Source: Bradyrhizobiaceae bacterium (lineage in GTDB: Bacteria; Pseudomonadota; Alphaproteobacteria; Rhizobiales; Xanthobacteraceae). From it: a stretch of DNA of 64,000 nt. The stretch is taken from NCBI GenBank assembly GCA_020853885.1, contig JADYXZ010000020.1, positions 186,001-250,000 on the forward strand, read 5' to 3'. This document shows, one piece after another, positions 25,815 to 34,050 of this stretch. The notes beneath the pieces were generated by a model that was not told the DNA's origin, ran no database searches, and was given only the letters and a program-made list of their open reading frames with translations. Numbering within the stretch: the first letter of the stretch is position 1; every line of letters begins with the position of its first letter. The position numbers and the translations under genes were made by a program.

Positions 25815-28007
25815 CTAGCTCGGCCGCGCCATGATCGCCGGCTCGGCGCGCGGCAACGCCGCATTTTCCATTTCGGCACCGGCGACGTTGGAAAGGCGGT
25901 CCACGTCGAGGATGAACGCAACCCGGCCGTTGCCAAGAATGGTGGCGCCGGCGATGCCGGGGACCACGCCGTAGTTCTCCTCGATGCTCTTGATGACGAC
26001 CTGCTGATGGCCGCGCAGCTCGTCCACGACGATGCCGAGGCGGGCGCCCTCGCCCGCTTCGACGATGATGACGACGCCGTCGACCACGTCGCGGACGGCC
26101 CCGCGAATGCCGAAGAGATCGCCGAGATGGACGAGCGGGACGATGGCGCCGCGAAGCTGCAGCGTTCCGGCAGTGCCGAGCAGATTACGCACGTCCGCCC
26201 GCGTCGGCCGCATGCACTCGACGATCGCCGAGATCGGCACGACGTAGTTGTCCTGGCCGATCTCCACGACCATGCCGTCCATGACGGCGAGCGTGAGCGG
26301 TAGCGACAGCTGGATCGTTGTTCCGCGACCCGGTTCCGATTTCAGTGTGATCCGGCCGCCGATGTCCATGATGTTGCGGCGAACGACGTCCATGCCGACG
26401 CCGCGGCCGGAGATGTCGGAAACCGTCTCGGCGGTGGAAAAGCCGGGGAGGAAGACCAGATTGCTGATCTCGTCCTCGGTGAGCGCCGCGTTGGCGTCGA
26501 TGAGGCCGCGCTCCTTCGCCTTCTTCAGCACGCGTTCGCCGTTGATGCCGGCGCCGTCGTCGCTGACCTCGATGACGATGCGGCCGCCGCGATGACCGGC
26601 CGACAGGTGAATGACGCCCTGTTCGCTCTTGCCGGCCGCGCGGCGGTCCTGCGGCGATTCGATTCCGTGATCGACGGAGTTGCGGATGATGTGCGTCAGC
26701 GGGTCGCTCAGCCGCTCGATGATCGTCTTGTCGATCTCCGTCGCCTCGCCGGACATCTCCAGCCGCACGTTCTTCGACGTCTTGGCCGAAAGCTCGCGCA
26801 CGAGCCGCGGCATCCGCTGGAACACCGTGCGCACCTGCTGCGCGCGCATGGACATGACGCTGTCCTTGAGCTCGCGCGTATGATGGATGACCTCATCGAG
26901 GCAATGCTGGAGGCGGGACGTCATTTTCTCCGGCAGCTCGCGGACGACCTGTCCGAGCATTGCCTGGGCGATGACGAGCTCGCCGACCATGTTGACGACG
27001 CGATCGATCTTTTCGAGATCGACGCGGGTCGTCATGGCCGCGGGCTTGGCCGCGGCGGCCGCGCCGTCCTTGGGCGCGTCGGCGGCTTCGGCGGGACGCG
27101 CGGGCATTTCGGCAGCGGCCTTTGTGGAGCCGTTGGCGGCCGGATTCGCCGGTGGGACTGGCGGCGTGCTGTCGGCGATCGCATCGCAGGATTCCGCAAG
27201 AGCAGTTTCCGCGATCGGAGCGGCGGTGCCCTCCGGCAATTCCTCGACGATCTCGAGATCGCAATCGTCGACCACGAATTCGAAGACTTCCTCGATCTTC
27301 TGACGCCCTTTCGCGGTCCGCAGCGTGCCGGTCCAATTGATGTAAGCGTTGTCCGGCTGCAGTTCCGAAAGCCGCGGAAGCGCGCCGGTGTCGGCCGTCA
27401 ACTCGAGCGAGCCGAGCTTCGCCAGCTCCCGCAGGATATAGAGCGGCTCGTTTGCCTTCTTCAGCATTTCGGCGCGCGGCCGGAATGCGATCTTGAACAC
27501 GCGTTCGCCCGATGCCTCGGCTTCGCCGAAGTCGTCGGCGCGCACCGGCATGAAGTCGATCCCATCGAAATCGCCGGCGGCTTCCGAGCCGGCACCGTTC
27601 GATGCGGCGGCGCCATCGCCGTTGGCGTCGATCAGCCGGTTGAGCGCGGAGCGGCATTCGTTGTCATAGCCCGGCGGCACCGGCTTGCCGGAGCGAGCCA
27701 TCGTGACAAGATCGGACAGGATGTCGCTCGCGCCGAGCAGCACCACGAGCACCTCGTCGCTCGCGGCCAGCGTGCCGTGCCGGAGCGCATCGAGGACGGT
27801 CTCGAAGACGTGGGCGAATTCCACCAGCGTCTCGAAGCCGAAAATGCCCGCGCCGCCCTTGACGGAATGGGCAGCCCGGAACACCGCATGCACCGTGTCG
27901 TCGGTGCCGCGCCCGTCGCGAATGTCCGTGAGGCCGACCTCGATCTCCTGCAGCAACTCGCTGCATTCCTCGAAGAAGGTATTTCTCAGTTCGTCAACTT
28001 TCGACAT
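25815..28007 (-). CDS. cheA: Chemotaxis histidine kinase CheA
   Basis: CheA couples receptor state to phosphorylation of CheY and CheB. In 730 residues the order is: HPt domain with H47 in RAAHSVKGGAGIFGF; a middle domain (about 160-270); an Ala/Pro linker; dimerisation helices (VDLEKIDRVVNMVGELVIAQ); the kinase domain with N box LTHIIRNSVDHGIE and G boxes VSDDGAGING and GRGVGMDVV; and a C-terminal CheW-like domain. All catalytic motifs are present. It follows the STAS-receiver gene by 30 bases. Confidence 0.97.
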   Translation of the reverse strand: MSKVDELRNTFFEECSELLQEIEVGLTDIRDGRGTDDTVHAVFRAAHSVKGGAGIFGFETLVEFAHVFETVLDALRHGTLAASDEVLVVLLGASDILSDLVTMARSGKPVPPGYDNECRSALNRLIDANGDGAAASNGAGSEAAGDFDGIDFMPVRADDFGEAEASGERVFKIAFRPRAEMLKKANEPLYILRELAKLGSLELTADTGALPRLSELQPDNAYINWTGTLRTAKGRQKIEEVFEFVVDDCDLEIVEELPEGTAAPIAETALAESCDAIADSTPPVPPANPAANGSTKAAAEMPARPAEAADAPKDGAAAAAKPAAMTTRVDLEKIDRVVNMVGELVIAQAMLGQVVRELPEKMTSRLQHCLDEVIHHTRELKDSVMSMRAQQVRTVFQRMPRLVRELSAKTSKNVRLEMSGEATEIDKTIIERLSDPLTHIIRNSVDHGIESPQDRRAAGKSEQGVIHLSAGHRGGRIVIEVSDDGAGINGERVLKKAKERGLIDANAALTEDEISNLVFLPGFSTAETVSDISGRGVGMDVVRRNIMDIGGRITLKSEPGRGTTIQLSLPLTLAVMDGMVVEIGQDNYVVPISAIVECMRPTRADVRNLLGTAGTLQLRGAIVPLVHLGDLFGIRGAVRDVVDGVVIIVEAGEGARLGIVVDELRGHQQVVIKSIEENYGVVPGIAGATILGNGRVAFILDVDRLSNVAGAEMENAALPRAEPAIMARPS

Positions 28008-28037
28008 GATCCCGCTTCTTCGGTTCGACGCAGCGCG

Positions 28038-28760
28038 TCAGGGTGAAACCTTGCGAATCGTTGCAACCAGCTGATCCGGATCGAACGGCTTGACCATCCA
28101 CCCTGTTGCTCCCGCGTTGCGCGCGAGATTCTTCTTTTCCGTGTCGCTTTCGGTCGTCAGCACGAGAATGGGCGTCGTCTTGTGAACGGAATTGGCGCGA
28201 AGATTGCGGATCACTTCGTACCCGTCCATCTTCGGCATGTTGATGTCGGTGATGACGACGTCCACGCGCTTGTCGCCGAGGACGCTGATTCCGTCCTGGC
28301 CGTCGACGGCCTGCAGCACTTCGTATCCCGCATCGCTCAACGTCAGCATGAGCATGTCGCGCATCGTCTTCGAATCGTCGATCGTCAAAATTCGTTTCGC
28401 CATGGTCTCGGTATCCGCTGCTGTTGAAACTTTCTCGCCGGCTTCCGTAACGATGGCGTCGGGCTCTTGCTCGGGGTCGCTCCCCGAAGCGGCCGGCAGC
28501 GGCAGCGCGAGATCGTCGAATGCGCTGCGCAGCGCGTCCGATGGATTCACGATCGTCAGGCGATTGTCCGCCTTCGCCGCCGCGAGAATGATCTGGATGC
28601 AGGGGGTCGTGATCGATTCCACGCCCGATCCGTCGAGCCGCACGGGATCGTTGGCTTCGACGACGCGCAAAAGCGCGCCGAGAAAGCCTTCCGCCGCAGC
28701 CTGATCGAGCACGGCGGGCAGCATGATCGTGCATTCCCTATCGTCAGCTACTTGACCCAT
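28038..28760 (-). CDS. STAS domain-CheY receiver fusion
   Basis: The product has 240 residues from ATG 28760. Residues 1-90 form a STAS domain (MLPAVLDQAAAEGFLGALLR, VRLDGSGVESITTPCIQIIL). An acidic linker of about 30 residues follows, then a full CheY receiver (MAKRILTIDDSKTMRDML, acceptor D172 in VITDINMPKMDG, LVLTTES, WMVKPF). The receiver start M120 (codon at 28403-28401) is where a separate 121-residue CheY would begin, but no good ribosome-binding site precedes it. In Sinorhizobium and Caulobacter the STAS protein (orf2/CheX) and CheY1 are separate adjacent genes. The gene sits between cheB and cheA. Confidence 0.85.
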   Translation of the reverse strand: MGQVADDRECTIMLPAVLDQAAAEGFLGALLRVVEANDPVRLDGSGVESITTPCIQIILAAAKADNRLTIVNPSDALRSAFDDLALPLPAASGSDPEQEPDAIVTEAGEKVSTAADTETMAKRILTIDDSKTMRDMLMLTLSDAGYEVLQAVDGQDGISVLGDKRVDVVITDINMPKMDGYEVIRNLRANSVHKTTPILVLTTESDTEKKNLARNAGATGWMVKPFDPDQLVATIRKVSP

Positions 28761-28782
28761 CTTCAATCCCTGTCCCTTCCGC

Positions 28783-29847
28783 TCACGCGTTCGCCCACGC
28801 CTCGACCCCACAGGCATCGAGGATCGCGTCTGCCATTTCGTGCAGGGGGATTTGCCGCATCACCGCGCCGCGCTCGAACGCGACTCTCGGCATGCCGTAG
28901 ACCAGCGACGTCGCTTCATCCTGCCCGAGGGTGATCCCCCGGGCGTTGCGGAGCTCAAGCAAGCCTTCGGCGCCGTCCTTCCCCATCCCCGTCAGGATCA
29001 CGCCGATGACGCGCGGCCCGGCGGTGCGCGCCGCCGAACGGAACAGCACGTCGACCGACGGGCGATGGCCGGAAACCGGAGGCTCGTCGGTCAGGCGACA
29101 GACGAAATGCGTGCCGTCGCGGGCGAGCTTCAGATGCGCTCGGCCGGGCGCAATATAGACGGAGCCCGGCTCCACCCGTTGCCCGTTCTCCGCTTCGAAC
29201 ACCCGCATCGGGCATTCCCGATCGAGCCGGCGCGCGAAAGCCGCGGTGAATCGATCCGGCATGTGCTGCGCAATCAGGATCGGCGGACCGTCCGGCACGA
29301 AATCCATCAGCACCGCCTTCAATGCTTCGACGCCGCCCGTCGACGCGCCGATCGCGACAATCTTCGCCGACGGATTCATGATCCGCAGCCGCGCCGGCTT
29401 CGACCGGCGCGCTTCGGTACGATGGGCACGGACCTTGGTTCTTGCCGCCGCCTTGATTTTCGCCTGCAGCTCCGCGGCGAGCTCGCTCATCGCGTTGGCG
29501 ATATTGGTGGTGGGCTTGGCGACGAAATCGACCGCGCCGATCTCGAGCGCTTCCAGCGTCACGTCCGCGCCCGACTGGGTCAGCGTCGACACCATGACGA
29601 CCGGCGTCGGCCTGAGCGACATGATCTTCCTGAGGAACGTCACGCCGTCCATCTTCGGCATCTCGACGTCGAGCGTGATCACGTCGGGATTGAGCGCCTT
29701 GATGCGATCGCGCGCGATGAACGGATCGGACGCGGTGCCGACCACCTCGATCGCCGGGTCCTCGGACAGGACGGCCGTCAGCAAATTGCGGATGAGCGCC
29801 GAATCGTCGACGATGAGTACGCGCACGGGCGAGGTTCTGCCTGGCAT
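28783..29847 (-). CDS. cheB: Chemotaxis methylesterase/deamidase CheB
   Basis: CheB removes methyl groups from receptor glutamates. The 354-residue protein has a receiver (VLIVDDSALIRNLL, acceptor D60 in LDVEMPKMDG), a linker, and the esterase with S169 in VAIGASTGGVEALK, H195 in LIAQHMPDRF and D291 in ILTGMGKDGAEG. ATG 29847 shares a base with the cheD stop (TGATG) and has GGAG seven bases upstream; GTG 29850 is an alternative. It belongs to the cheR-cheD-cheB run. Confidence 0.96.
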   Translation of the reverse strand: MPGRTSPVRVLIVDDSALIRNLLTAVLSEDPAIEVVGTASDPFIARDRIKALNPDVITLDVEMPKMDGVTFLRKIMSLRPTPVVMVSTLTQSGADVTLEALEIGAVDFVAKPTTNIANAMSELAAELQAKIKAAARTKVRAHRTEARRSKPARLRIMNPSAKIVAIGASTGGVEALKAVLMDFVPDGPPILIAQHMPDRFTAAFARRLDRECPMRVFEAENGQRVEPGSVYIAPGRAHLKLARDGTHFVCRLTDEPPVSGHRPSVDVLFRSAARTAGPRVIGVILTGMGKDGAEGLLELRNARGITLGQDEATSLVYGMPRVAFERGAVMRQIPLHEMADAILDACGVEAWANA

Positions 29848-30497
29848 CACGTATCTCCAAACAACTGGATTTCACCGGCGACCGGCTTGGCCGTGAGGCT
29901 GCGCGCATACTCGAGCTCGCCGTTGATGACGCTGTCGCGATCGCCGCTGCCCAGGAACTTCCGGATCACTTTCCCGGTCGCTGGCGAATACTGGATGCGG
30001 CGCGGAAACTGGCCGCCGAGATCCTGTGCGGCGCAGCTCAGCCCTTCGCTGGCCAGGAAATGCAACACGAACTCGACGTTCTTTGAACCGATCGCGCTGG
30101 CACTTTCGATGACGTTGCCGCCGCCAAAGACCTTGATCTCCAGCCCGGCGCGCGAGCACCCCTTTTTCAGCATCTCGTTGATAAGCTTTTCCATCGCAAA
30201 ATTGCCGTAGCGAGCCGACTGCTGCTCGTCGCCCCAACTTCCGGTGTCTCCCTTCGGGAGCATGAAGTGATTCATGCCGCCGATGCCGGTGCGGGGATCG
30301 CGGATGCAAGCCGAAACACACGAGCCGAGCACGGTGACCAACAGCTCATCGGGGCTCGCACTGACATAGAATTCACCGGGCAGGACCTTCACCATCCAGA
30401 CGGCGTTGACGGCATCGTAGAAACGTCGCGAGCCATTACGCCCGTTGTCGCCATCCGCATCGGCGGGAATCCGCTGCAGCTCGCCGAGGTGCGTCAC
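29847..30497 (-). CDS. cheD: Chemoreceptor glutamine deamidase CheD
   Basis: CheD deamidates receptor glutamines. The 216-residue protein has the catalytic cysteine in LLVTVLGSCVSACIRDP and the histidine in IGGMNHFMLPKGD, then YGNFAMEKLINEML and KVFGGGNV. The GTG start overlaps the cheR stop (GTGA) and has GGAG eight bases upstream, so a ~30-residue N-terminal extension before VKVLPGEFYVSASPDE is translated. Reading is coupled on both sides. Confidence 0.94.
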   Translation of the reverse strand: MTHLGELQRIPADADGDNGRNGSRRFYDAVNAVWMVKVLPGEFYVSASPDELLVTVLGSCVSACIRDPRTGIGGMNHFMLPKGDTGSWGDEQQSARYGNFAMEKLINEMLKKGCSRAGLEIKVFGGGNVIESASAIGSKNVEFVLHFLASEGLSCAAQDLGGQFPRRIQYSPATGKVIRKFLGSGDRDSVINGELEYARSLTAKPVAGEIQLFGDT

Positions 30498-31393
30498 GGC
30501 TCTCTCCGGTAGATCGTGCGGCCGACAAGTTCGAGCCCGGGATGCGTACCGATGAGGGATTCGGAATGACCGATGTAGAGCCAGCCGCCCGACCGCACGA
30601 GTTTGGTCAGGCGCTCGACGAGATCCTTCTTCGTGGGATTGTCGAAATAGATCATGACGTTACGGCAGAAGACCGCGTCGAACGGCCCTTTCATCGGCCA
30701 TTGCGGCTCGATCAGATTGAGCTGGCGGAACGTGATCAAGGATCGAAGCGCATCGTCGACGACGACCGCCTCCCCGCCGCTGGCGCGCGGCTTGGCCGCG
30801 AAGAAATCGCGGTACTCGGGCGGAATTTCCTGCAGCGAGCTGGCGGCATATTCGCCGCGCTGGCTCTTGGCGAGGACCTCGGTATCGATGTCGGTCGCCA
30901 GAATGCGGACGTTATGGCGCGCGACGGCGGCGATCTCCTTCTTCAACACCATCGCAATCGTGTACGGCTCTTCGCCGGTCGAGCAGCCGGCCGACCAGAT
31001 GCGCAGGCGGCCGCCGCCCGACCCGTGATTGGTGTGGGCAAAGCGCGCGGCAACGTGCGTGCGAAAGTGAACGAAGTGATGCGATTCCCGGAAGAAACGG
31101 GTGTGGTTCGTCGAAACCGAGTTGATGAACCGCTCCGTTTCCTGGTGTCCCTGCGGCCCTTCTAGGTACTCGTGATATTCGCGGAATGTCGTGAGCTCGA
31201 GCGCGCGCAGCCGCCGCGACAGCCGGTTGTAAACGAGATCGCGCTTGCTCGCGGACAACGAGATGCCCGTATGCCGGTACGCGAGCTCGGCGAGCTTGCG
31301 AAAGTCGGCGTCCGAGAACGCAAACTCCCGCTTCGCTTCGGTCTCGGGAAGCGCAAGGGCGGCCGGCGCCTCCGCGCGGCGTGGAAGCGTCAT
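30494..31393 (-). CDS. cheR: Chemoreceptor methyltransferase CheR
   Basis: CheR methylates receptor glutamates with SAM. The 299-residue protein has the N-terminal helical domain (FRKLAELAYRHTGISLSASK, NRLSRRLRAL), NHTRFFRESHHF, the SAM-binding IWSAGCSTGEEPYTIAM, ILATDIDTEVLAKS and FDAVFCRNVMIYFD. A longer open frame upstream is out of family. ATG 31393 lies one base after the receptor stop (TGA-C-ATG), which argues for coupling with the receptor gene. Both receptors of the locus carry CheR-binding C-terminal peptides. Confidence 0.95.
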   Translation of the reverse strand: MTLPRRAEAPAALALPETEAKREFAFSDADFRKLAELAYRHTGISLSASKRDLVYNRLSRRLRALELTTFREYHEYLEGPQGHQETERFINSVSTNHTRFFRESHHFVHFRTHVAARFAHTNHGSGGGRLRIWSAGCSTGEEPYTIAMVLKKEIAAVARHNVRILATDIDTEVLAKSQRGEYAASSLQEIPPEYRDFFAAKPRASGGEAVVVDDALRSLITFRQLNLIEPQWPMKGPFDAVFCRNVMIYFDNPTKKDLVERLTKLVRSGGWLYIGHSESLIGTHPGLELVGRTIYRREP

Positions 31394-31394
31394 G

Positions 31395-33653
31395 TCAGAA
31401 CTCTTTCCACTCCGGATCTTCGGCGAAGGCGGCCGCGACTGCCGTCTGCATCCGGCCAACCGGCCCGCGGCCGTTGGCTCTTGCCTTTGGCGGGATCGGC
31501 GCAGGCGCCTGCGGCTTTGCCACGGCCGGCGTCTCCGCCTCGGCAGCAACAGGCCGCCGCAACGGTGTTTCCTCAGCATCGTCAATGCGGAATGTGCGGA
31601 CGTGCTCGTCCATGGCCGCCGCCTGCCGTTCGAGCGACTTGGCCGAAGCGGCGTTCTGCTCGACGAGCGCCGAGTTCTGCTGCGTCACCTCGTCCATTTG
31701 CGAGAGCGCCGTGTTGATCTGATCGATGCCGGTTGCCTGCTCGGCGCTGGCGGACGCGATTTCGGAAACGATGTCCGCCACCTTCTTGACCGACTCGACG
31801 ATGTCGGTGAGCGCAGTCCCCGCGCGATTGACGAGCTCGACGCCCTCCTGCACCTGATCCGAGCTATTGCCGATGAGCTCCTTGATATCCTTCGCCGCCT
31901 GCGACGAACGTTGCGCTAAGTTGCGGACTTCCGCCGCGACGACGGCAAAGCCCCGTCCTGCATCGCCGGCGCGGGCGGCCTCGACGGCCGCATTCAGCGC
32001 CAGCAGATTGGTCTGGAACGCGATCTCGTCGATGACTCCGATGATGTCGGAAATCTTCTTCGACGAGCCCTCGATCCTCGCCATGGAGGAGACGGCGTCG
32101 CCGACGATCTCGCCGCCCTGATCGGCGATCTTGCGGGTAGCCGTGGCGAACTGATTGGCTTCCTGGGCGTTCTCGGCATTCTTCTTCACGATCGCTGACA
32201 TCTCTTCCATCGAAGCCGATGTCTGTTCCAGGCTCGCCGCCTGCTCTTCCGTCCGCTGCGACAGGTCCGTCGTGCTCGCGGAGATTTCCGCAGACGTGTT
32301 CGCGACCTCCCGCGTCGAAAGCGCGATCGCCCTGACGGTTTCGCGCAACTGGTCGACGGTCGCGTTGAAATCTTCCTTGATCTGCCGATAGGCGTCGGTG
32401 AAGCCGTCTTCGAGATGGAACGTCAGGTCCCCCTGCGCCAGCCGGTTCAAGCCTTCGGCGAGCGAGCGCATGGCCCGATTCTGCTCGTCGGCCGCCTTCG
32501 CCTGAATCTCCGCGTTCCGGCGCCGCTCGTCGTCGGACTGCCTTCGCCGCTCGGCGGTTTCGCTCTCCAGCTGCACCTTGGCGACGGCGGCATCGCGGAA
32601 CACCAGGACCGCACGCGCCATCGCGCCGATCTCGTCGCCGCGGTCCGCCCCGGCGATTTCAATGTCGTTGCGTCCCTCCGCGAGCTCTCCCATCGACCTG
32701 GTCACGGCGGTGATCGGCCGCGAGATCATGCGTCCGATCCAGAACGCCAGCCCGCAAACGGCCAACGCGATCAGCAGCAGCGCGATCTGCATCTGCCGCT
32801 TGATGTCCGTGCGAGAAACCTGATCGGCCTGATTCGCCTGCTCATATGTTTCGTTGGCGGCGCTGATCAGCCACCGAAGCGCGGGATCAATCTCCGAATA
32901 GCCTTCGGACATGACGAGCTGATCGTGCGCGAGCCGCTCCGAGGCGTTCATCCATGACGCAAAATCTTTCTGGTAGACGGCGAGCTTGTTCTGAATATCG
33001 CTCTTGAGTTCGGGGAGCATGCGGGCTTCGGCCAGCAACCCCTGCATTTCCTCGATCGTCCTCTCCATCTCTACGCCATAGACACGATCGTTGCGCAGCA
33101 TGAAATTCTTCTCATGCCGCCGGAGCATCAGGACGATGGAGAGCAGACGGGGATCGTCGATCTCCCTGACCTTCTCCTCGATGACGCGCGCGGAGTTGCC
33201 GAGCGATCCCTGCAGGCCGGAATTCGCATCGAGACCCAGTTCCTGCCGCGTCTGCGTCACGGAAATGAATTGGGCCGCATATTTGTCGAACCCGTTGCGG
33301 ATCAAGTCGAGTTGGATTCCGACTTCGTCCAGCTTCGCGGACTTCACGATTTCGTCGACCCGCTCGATATCCGCCCGAACTTCCTTCTCAATGGAACGAA
33401 AGCGATTTGCGTACCCCATATTGTTACGCAGCAGAAAGTCGGCCTCGACCCGCCGCATCTGCAAAAGGTGCGCCTGAAGCGACTGCGCCTGCTCGAACAT
33501 GCTGCGGGCACGGGCGGCGATCTGCCGATATTGCTCCTGCTTCGCATCGCCAACCAAATAGATGGCGCCGATCAAGGCGATCCCCACGACGCCGATGACG
33601 GCGATTGCGGCAATCTTGTGAGTCAGGAGAAGGCGGGTTTGAAATCGAAACAT
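31395..33653 (-). CDS. Methyl-accepting chemotaxis protein with HBM sensor domain
   Basis: The receptor has 752 residues. TM1 is at about 12-35 and TM2 near 297-317. The periplasmic part (about 40-290) is two-module helical with the repeated R-R-x-E-x-(D/N)-F-x-L-R motif ([22 protein letters not shown]), typical of HBM domains such as McpS. After HAMP and a second HAMP-like region comes the signalling tip [20 protein letters not shown]. The C-terminus ends E-W-K-E-F, a W-x-x-F pentapeptide that can dock CheR or CheB. ATG 33653 was chosen; a TTG 24 bases upstream is open. HBM receptors of this type often sense organic acids, but the ligand is unknown. Confidence 0.93.
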   Translation of the reverse strand: MFRFQTRLLLTHKIAAIAVIGVVGIALIGAIYLVGDAKQEQYRQIAARARSMFEQAQSLQAHLLQMRRVEADFLLRNNMGYANRFRSIEKEVRADIERVDEIVKSAKLDEVGIQLDLIRNGFDKYAAQFISVTQTRQELGLDANSGLQGSLGNSARVIEEKVREIDDPRLLSIVLMLRRHEKNFMLRNDRVYGVEMERTIEEMQGLLAEARMLPELKSDIQNKLAVYQKDFASWMNASERLAHDQLVMSEGYSEIDPALRWLISAANETYEQANQADQVSRTDIKRQMQIALLLIALAVCGLAFWIGRMISRPITAVTRSMGELAEGRNDIEIAGADRGDEIGAMARAVLVFRDAAVAKVQLESETAERRRQSDDERRRNAEIQAKAADEQNRAMRSLAEGLNRLAQGDLTFHLEDGFTDAYRQIKEDFNATVDQLRETVRAIALSTREVANTSAEISASTTDLSQRTEEQAASLEQTSASMEEMSAIVKKNAENAQEANQFATATRKIADQGGEIVGDAVSSMARIEGSSKKISDIIGVIDEIAFQTNLLALNAAVEAARAGDAGRGFAVVAAEVRNLAQRSSQAAKDIKELIGNSSDQVQEGVELVNRAGTALTDIVESVKKVADIVSEIASASAEQATGIDQINTALSQMDEVTQQNSALVEQNAASAKSLERQAAAMDEHVRTFRIDDAEETPLRRPVAAEAETPAVAKPQAPAPIPPKARANGRGPVGRMQTAVAAAFAEDPEWKEF

Positions 33654-33703
33654 GCAACGCTTCCCTTCAACGATCAAAGTTCATTCCGGGCGGGAGCTAC
33701 TTT

Positions 33704-33982
33704 TCATGCCGTCGCGAGCGTCGTCTGCATCCGGCTAACCGGATCGTGACAGACGCTCCAACCAACGTTGTTATCGCGGGCCTTGGCGGCCCCTGCGATG
33801 TCGAAAGCATGGAGAGCGGACAATGTCTTCAGGAAGCGATGCAGCCGCACGCAATCAACGAAGACCGTGTTCAATCCATCGTTTGCAATTCTTGCTGCTT
33901 GCCAACCAACGCCACCAACAGTGACCGGCGACGCAAACAAGACCGCAAGCACCGTGCGCAACTTCGCCCTGATCGTTTTCAC
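33704..33982 (-). pseudogene. Collapsed remnant of a third chemoreceptor gene
   Basis: A 92-codon frame joins two ends of a receptor. The start (MKTIRAKLRTVLAVLF) and following FVDCVRLHRFLKTLSALHAF resemble the first membrane helix and the start of a four-helix-bundle sensor. The last codons (D-P-V-S-R-M-Q-T-T-L-A-T-A) match [13 protein letters not shown] at the end of the neighbouring HBM receptor. In DNA, GTCTGCATCCGGC-T/C-AACCGG is shared almost exactly. An internal deletion of some 2 kb in a third tandem receptor explains it. It may still be translated as a short membrane peptide. Confidence 0.7.
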
Positions 33983-34050
33983 TACCGACCTCTTGCAACC
34001 TGCCGCGTCGCACTACGTATCGAGGCCCATCACGCCACTACACGCACTCC

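Noticed and set aside
25748-25936. 63-codon N-terminal extension of cheY
   Set aside because: It runs back into the cheA 3' end, encodes Arg/Ser-rich sequence, and ATG 25747 has a strong ribosome-binding site.
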